A stretch of DNA of 47,116 nucleotides from positions 1-47,116 of the forward strand of contig NZ_HG003687.1 in assembly GCF_000312365.2 (NCBI RefSeq), read 5' to 3'. Every line of letters begins with the position of its first letter. The first letter of the stretch is position 1. The notes under the pieces are model-generated. The model was given only the letters and a program-made list of their open reading frames with translations. It did not search any database and was not told where the DNA came from. This DNA is from Anaerococcus provencensis (GTDB lineage Bacteria > Bacillota > Clostridia > Tissierellales > Peptoniphilaceae). Shown here one piece after another: positions 44,072 to 47,116 of the stretch. The translations under genes and the position numbers were made by a program.

Positions 44072-44101
44072 GACCAGCAGGATATTGTTGGTCTTTTCTT
44101 T
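44072..44101 (+). terminator. Terminator between the lipoprotein and the capsule genes
   Basis: GACCAGCA (44072-44079) pairs with TGTTGGTC (44086-44093) with one G-U pair, followed by TTTTCTTT. The next gene's apparent start codon lies inside it. Confidence 0.7.
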
Positions 44102-44762
44102 ATATAATAGTAAAAAACATACATTACTAATCATTATTTTGGGTCTTTTGTTAGGGGGGATTTCTTATGGAATTTCTTCCTATGTGCTAACACCAAAATA
44201 CGATTCAAATGCTACTATGATAGTTGGCAATTCAACCAGCACTGATAGTCAAAATCCACAAGATTCTAATGTTGAATTGGGTCAAATCCAAGCTAACAAG
44301 GCTTTGATTTCTACTTATTCTGAGATAGTTAAGTCTAGGGGTATAGCTGATAAGGTTATTAGCAACCTAAATCTAGATATGGATTATGGAGAATTTTCAG
44401 AGAAAGTATCTATTGAGCCTGTAAAGGATACTCAGATTATATCTGTGAAGGTAGTTGATACTATTCCTGAGAGAGCCCAGAATATTGCCAATGAGACTGC
44501 AAATATCTTCAAAGATTCTATTGGGGATATTATGAAGGTTAATAATGTTCAGATACTTGATGGGGCTACATTGCCTGAAAGACCTTCATCTCCAAATATC
44601 AAGAAAAATACTGCAATTGGAGTAGTTTTAGGACTTATTCTTGGTATTATGATTTCAATTATAAAAGAACTTGCAGATACTACTATCAAGTCCCAAGACG
44701 ATATTAACAAGTATTTCGACCTACCAGTTATTGGTATAATTCCAGATAAGAAGCAAGGATAA
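44085..44762 (+). CDS. Wzz/CpsC-like chain-length and kinase-modulator protein
   Basis: About 225 residues. Two membrane helices (about 14-32 and 177-195) surround an extracytoplasmic domain, and the C-terminal tail after LGIMISIIKELAD is typical of CpsC/YwqC, which activate the tyrosine kinase. The usual N-terminus (a short acidic helix before the first membrane helix) is missing, the only start is TTG 44085 inside a terminator, and there is no clear ribosome site. The gene may have lost its first codons in a rearrangement, or the start is misjudged. Confidence 0.8.
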   Translation: MLVFSLYNSKKHTLLIIILGLLLGGISYGISSYVLTPKYDSNATMIVGNSTSTDSQNPQDSNVELGQIQANKALISTYSEIVKSRGIADKVISNLNLDMDYGEFSEKVSIEPVKDTQIISVKVVDTIPERAQNIANETANIFKDSIGDIMKVNNVQILDGATLPERPSSPNIKKNTAIGVVLGLILGIMISIIKELADTTIKSQDDINKYFDLPVIGIIPDKKQG

Positions 44763-44766
44763 GATT

Positions 44767-45417
44767 ATGGCAAAGAAAAATTATTATAATTCCTCAATGT
44801 ATGATGAGGCAATAAGATCTGTGAGAACTAATATTCAGTTTTCTGGTGTTGATAAGGAAAACAAAATAATATCTGTTACTTCGACAAAACCTGCTGAAGG
44901 TAAGTCTACAGTTATATATAATTTGGCCAAATCCTTTGCAGAAAATGGTGACAGTGCCATTCTTCTTGACTGTGACCTTAGGAGTCCATCTATTGGCGAG
45001 ATAGCTGGTGTGAATTTTAACCTTGGCATTACAAATTACCTTACTGGCAAGGCAGATATAAATGATGTTATTATCAAGGATAGGGAACAGAGCAATCTAG
45101 ATTTGATCCTAACAGGTCCAATCCCACCAAATCCATCAGAGATGCTTGCTTCAAAGGTTTTTGTAAATCTTATCAAAAACCTTGCTGAAACATACGACTA
45201 TGTCTTCATAGATACTCCACCAGTAGGACTTTTTACAGATGCTTCAATAGTTTCTACCCTTTCTGATGGAATGATTTATGTTGTAAAGTCATCTGATACC
45301 AAAAAGGAAGAGATATCCCAAGCCTTGGAAAACCTAAAGAGAGTAGATGCAAATATTCTAGGAATGGTATTGACCCACGCTCAGCTAAAGAAGAGCAAAT
45401 ACGGAAACTACTATTAA
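44767..45417 (+). CDS. CpsD-like bacterial tyrosine kinase
   Basis: 216 residues. Walker A TKPAEGKST, Walker A' ILLDCDLRSPS and Walker B VFIDTPPVG identify a BY-kinase. The C-terminal tyrosine cluster is short (KYGNYY). Works with the preceding CpsC-like protein to regulate capsule assembly. It starts 4 nt after it. Confidence 0.94.
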   Translation: MAKKNYYNSSMYDEAIRSVRTNIQFSGVDKENKIISVTSTKPAEGKSTVIYNLAKSFAENGDSAILLDCDLRSPSIGEIAGVNFNLGITNYLTGKADINDVIIKDREQSNLDLILTGPIPPNPSEMLASKVFVNLIKNLAETYDYVFIDTPPVGLFTDASIVSTLSDGMIYVVKSSDTKKEEISQALENLKRVDANILGMVLTHAQLKKSKYGNYY

Positions 45418-45418
45418 T

Positions 45419-46195
45419 ATGATAGATATACACAATCATATAATTTATGGGGTTGATGATGGAGCAAGGGACCTTGATGAGAGCTTAAAGATGGTAGAAC
45501 TCTACCAAAAGGCAGGCTTTGACCGAATTATAGCAACAAGTCACTATGATAGCTCTAGGTACAAGGTCGATGCTTACGAAATCAAAGAAAAAGTTGAGAT
45601 TTTAAATGAAGAATGCACTAATAGAGGACTAGATTTCAAAATATATCCTGGCCATGAGATCCAAGTTGAGCTTGATATGATCAAAAAATTAAAATCGGGC
45701 GAGCTGTTAACTTTGAATGGTTCAAAGTATGTGCTTTGTGAGCTTTCCTTTGTGAATAAGCCAACATTTTTGAAGGACCTTTTTTACAATCTACAATTGG
45801 AAGGCTATATTCCAATCATAGCCCACGCAGAGAGATATCCTTATGTTGAAGGCCACATAGAATGGCTTGAAGACTTTATCAAGGCTGGAGCCTTGGTTCA
45901 AATCAACTATGCATCAATAAAATCGCATGCTGACACTACTAGAGAACTCTTAGAAAGAAATATGGTTCATATCATAGGGACAGATGCCTACCAATCAGAG
46001 TGGAGGAGCCCAGATATTTCGGCCTATAAGGATGAGATTCTAAAGATTATCCCAGAGGAGAAATTTGACAAGCTTTCAACTATCAACCCACAAAAAGTGA
46101 TTGATGATGAGTATATTTCTAGCGACTTTGACAAAATCATCAGACCAGAGAAGACAAAGAAAAAAGGCATATTTAATTTTTGGAGAAAAAAATGA
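45419..46195 (+). CDS. CpsB/YwqE-like PHP-family tyrosine phosphatase
   Basis: 258 residues. Metal-binding motifs DIHNHIIYGVDDGA, HYDSSRY, GHEI and AHAERYP are all present, as is the late GTDAY. Dephosphorylates the CpsD-like kinase. The gene starts 1 nt after the kinase stop. Confidence 0.95.
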   Translation: MIDIHNHIIYGVDDGARDLDESLKMVELYQKAGFDRIIATSHYDSSRYKVDAYEIKEKVEILNEECTNRGLDFKIYPGHEIQVELDMIKKLKSGELLTLNGSKYVLCELSFVNKPTFLKDLFYNLQLEGYIPIIAHAERYPYVEGHIEWLEDFIKAGALVQINYASIKSHADTTRELLERNMVHIIGTDAYQSEWRSPDISAYKDEILKIIPEEKFDKLSTINPQKVIDDEYISSDFDKIIRPEKTKKKGIFNFWRKK

Positions 46196-46677
46196 TAATA
46201 AGAAAATTTATTTATTCTGCTCTTATATTATTCGCATTGACTTCTTGTAACAAAGAAGAGGAACATTATGAGAGTAAAAATGTGAAGGTGGATTCAGTCT
46301 TTGACAAGGCTGATGATTCTAAGGGATCCGACGATGACAAAGATAAATCTAAAAATGAAGATAAGGCAAAAGAAGAGAAAAAAGAAGAAAAGCCAGCAGA
46401 TGATAAAGCTGAAGACAATAATAAGGCGGAAGATAATAATCAACAAGCAAATAACAAGCCTGACAACAATGCAAAGAAGTATAGGGTTGAAAATGGCGTA
46501 AATATGAGATCAGAAGCCAATACTGATGCTGACAATATAGTAGCTGTGATAGACCCAGGGACAGAGATTACAGCTCTTGAAGAAATCGAACAAAACGGCA
46601 AAACTTGGATTAAGCTAGAATACCAAGGCCAAACGGGCTTTGTAGTAAAAGAATTTCTCCAAGAGGTAAATAACTAG
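46192..46677 (+). CDS. Lipoprotein with a bacterial SH3 domain
   Basis: 161 residues from ATG 46192, with GGAG upstream; an in-frame ATG at 46180 overlaps cpsB. Signal peptide with lipobox LTSC. Residues 35-95 are low-complexity (Asp, Lys, Glu, Asn, Ala). The C-terminal SH3b domain begins YRVENGVNMRSEA and ends TGFVVKEFLQEV. Probably anchored in the membrane and binding cell-wall material. Confidence 0.9.
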   Translation: MIIRKFIYSALILFALTSCNKEEEHYESKNVKVDSVFDKADDSKGSDDDKDKSKNEDKAKEEKKEEKPADDKAEDNNKAEDNNQQANNKPDNNAKKYRVENGVNMRSEANTDADNIVAVIDPGTEITALEEIEQNGKTWIKLEYQGQTGFVVKEFLQEVNN

Positions 46678-46714
46678 CTTAGTTGAAAATGGCATTTTTG
46701 GCAATATAATAAAC

Positions 46715-46830
46715 TTAAGAGAAGCCACCTCTTGAGCCAAAAAAGCCCTTGATTTATCAAGGATAAAGGTAGAATACGATTCTCCATGAGAATCAAAAAA
46801 GACAGTAGGTGAACTACTGTTTTTATTTTG
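46715..46830 (+). ncRNA. Possible small structured RNA ending in a terminator
   Basis: Hairpins in order: CTTAAGAG/CTCTTGAG, CCTTGAT/ATCAAGG, GATTCTC/GAGAATC, and the terminator ACAGTAG (46802-46808) with CTACTGT (46814-46820) plus a T-run. A TATAAT lies about 10 nt before the first. No gene is present. It could also be just the 3' UTR of the preceding operon. Confidence 0.4.
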
Positions 46831-47116
46831 GTATGACGGGCATGTCATCAATCTGTGGTGAAAGTCCACGAAGGGCGTAGTTGCCAGCGAACCTCATAGC
46901 AATTCCCAAGGCTTGTACCGTGAGGTACAGGCGAGAAGAAGGGATAGCAAAATTGTAGCCTGACGAACAGAAACCTAATACTAAGGCTTGCACGGTGGAC
47001 AAGCGAACCAAAAGTCGTGAAGTCCAAAAGGCAACCGTAAACCATGCAAGTAGATTAGGCAGGTAGACAAGGAAAGATTGATGGCTTATCCCGTGAGGTC
47101 TCACTAGCGAATAAGT
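46831..47116 (+). mobile_element. Group II intron, 5' part, cut by the window end
   Basis: Recognisable domain I sequence: TGTGGTGAAAGTCCACGA near 46850, GTAGTTGCCAGCGAACCTCA, the TACCGTGAGGTA stem, and GACGAACAGAAACCTAATA. The likely 5' end GTATG (46831) follows the T-run of a terminator directly, the target preference of group IIC introns. The reverse transcriptase must lie beyond the window. Confidence 0.8.

Noticed and set aside
46823..47104. Minus-strand open frame in the intron
   Set aside because: It covers the structured domain I of the group II intron and has no protein-like conservation I can recognise.

Overview
This is a window of AT-rich DNA from a low-GC Gram-positive anaerobe. 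The housekeeping order nfeD-floA-phoH-ybeY-dgk/PAP2-cdd-era-recO-glyQ-glyS-ppsR-guaA, the strong GGAGG ribosome sites and the protein sequences suggest a Clostridia/Tissierellia member, possibly an Anaerococcus/Peptoniphilaceae anaerobic coccus. The genus is an inference.

Layout. (1) 558-12429 is a colinear core block: membrane microdomain proteins, PhoH, the rRNA maturation RNase YbeY, an undecaprenol/diacylglycerol-kinase-like protein fused to PAP2, cytidine deaminase, Era, RecO, two-subunit glycyl-tRNA synthetase, a PPDK regulator and GMP synthase. (2) 12430-27192 is an integrative and mobilizable element (IME) inserted in the 3' end of guaA. The last codons of guaA recur at 27178-27192 beside a tyrosine integrase, and matching 20-bp arm-type sites lie inside both ends. 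Its mobility module (22398-27089, + strand) encodes a DUF961-like protein, an FtsK/TcpA-like coupling protein, a candidate oriT, a Rep_trans-type initiator/relaxase divided over three coupled reading frames, a DUF3173-like protein and the integrase. It has no type IV secretion genes. Its cargo is a mercury-resistance/ISL3 unit and a minus-strand operon of an unknown protein, an EcoRI-family adenine methyltransferase, a DUF262-HNH protein and a DUF4365-like protein. That operon looks like an undescribed restriction or defence system. Next to it lie three copies (two full, one half) of a structured repeat of about 265 nt whose helices are kept by compensatory changes. (3) 27193-36996 is accessory chromosome: intergenic structured repeats, dead mobilization genes, an orphan LanRK/LanFEG/NisI-like lantibiotic-resistance cluster, a uracil-DNA glycosylase-like protein, a cupin, a MITE-like palindrome and a MerR regulator. 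(4) 36997-43144 holds small regulatory and stress genes: PadR with DUF2812, an FMN reductase, a methyltransferase, a class III Fic protein, an acetyltransferase, and an ABC-F protein behind what looks like a leader-peptide attenuator. (5) 43291-46677 holds a lipoprotein and the start of a capsule-type locus (Wzz-like protein, tyrosine kinase, PHP phosphatase, SH3 lipoprotein). The window ends inside the 5' part of a group II intron sitting just behind a transcription terminator.

The strongest candidates for new biology are the covarying repeats with the methyltransferase/DUF262-HNH/DUF4365 operon, the three-frame initiator of the IME, and a second family of covarying intergenic repeats in the chromosome. 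All assignments were made by eye; no database search or folding program was run.
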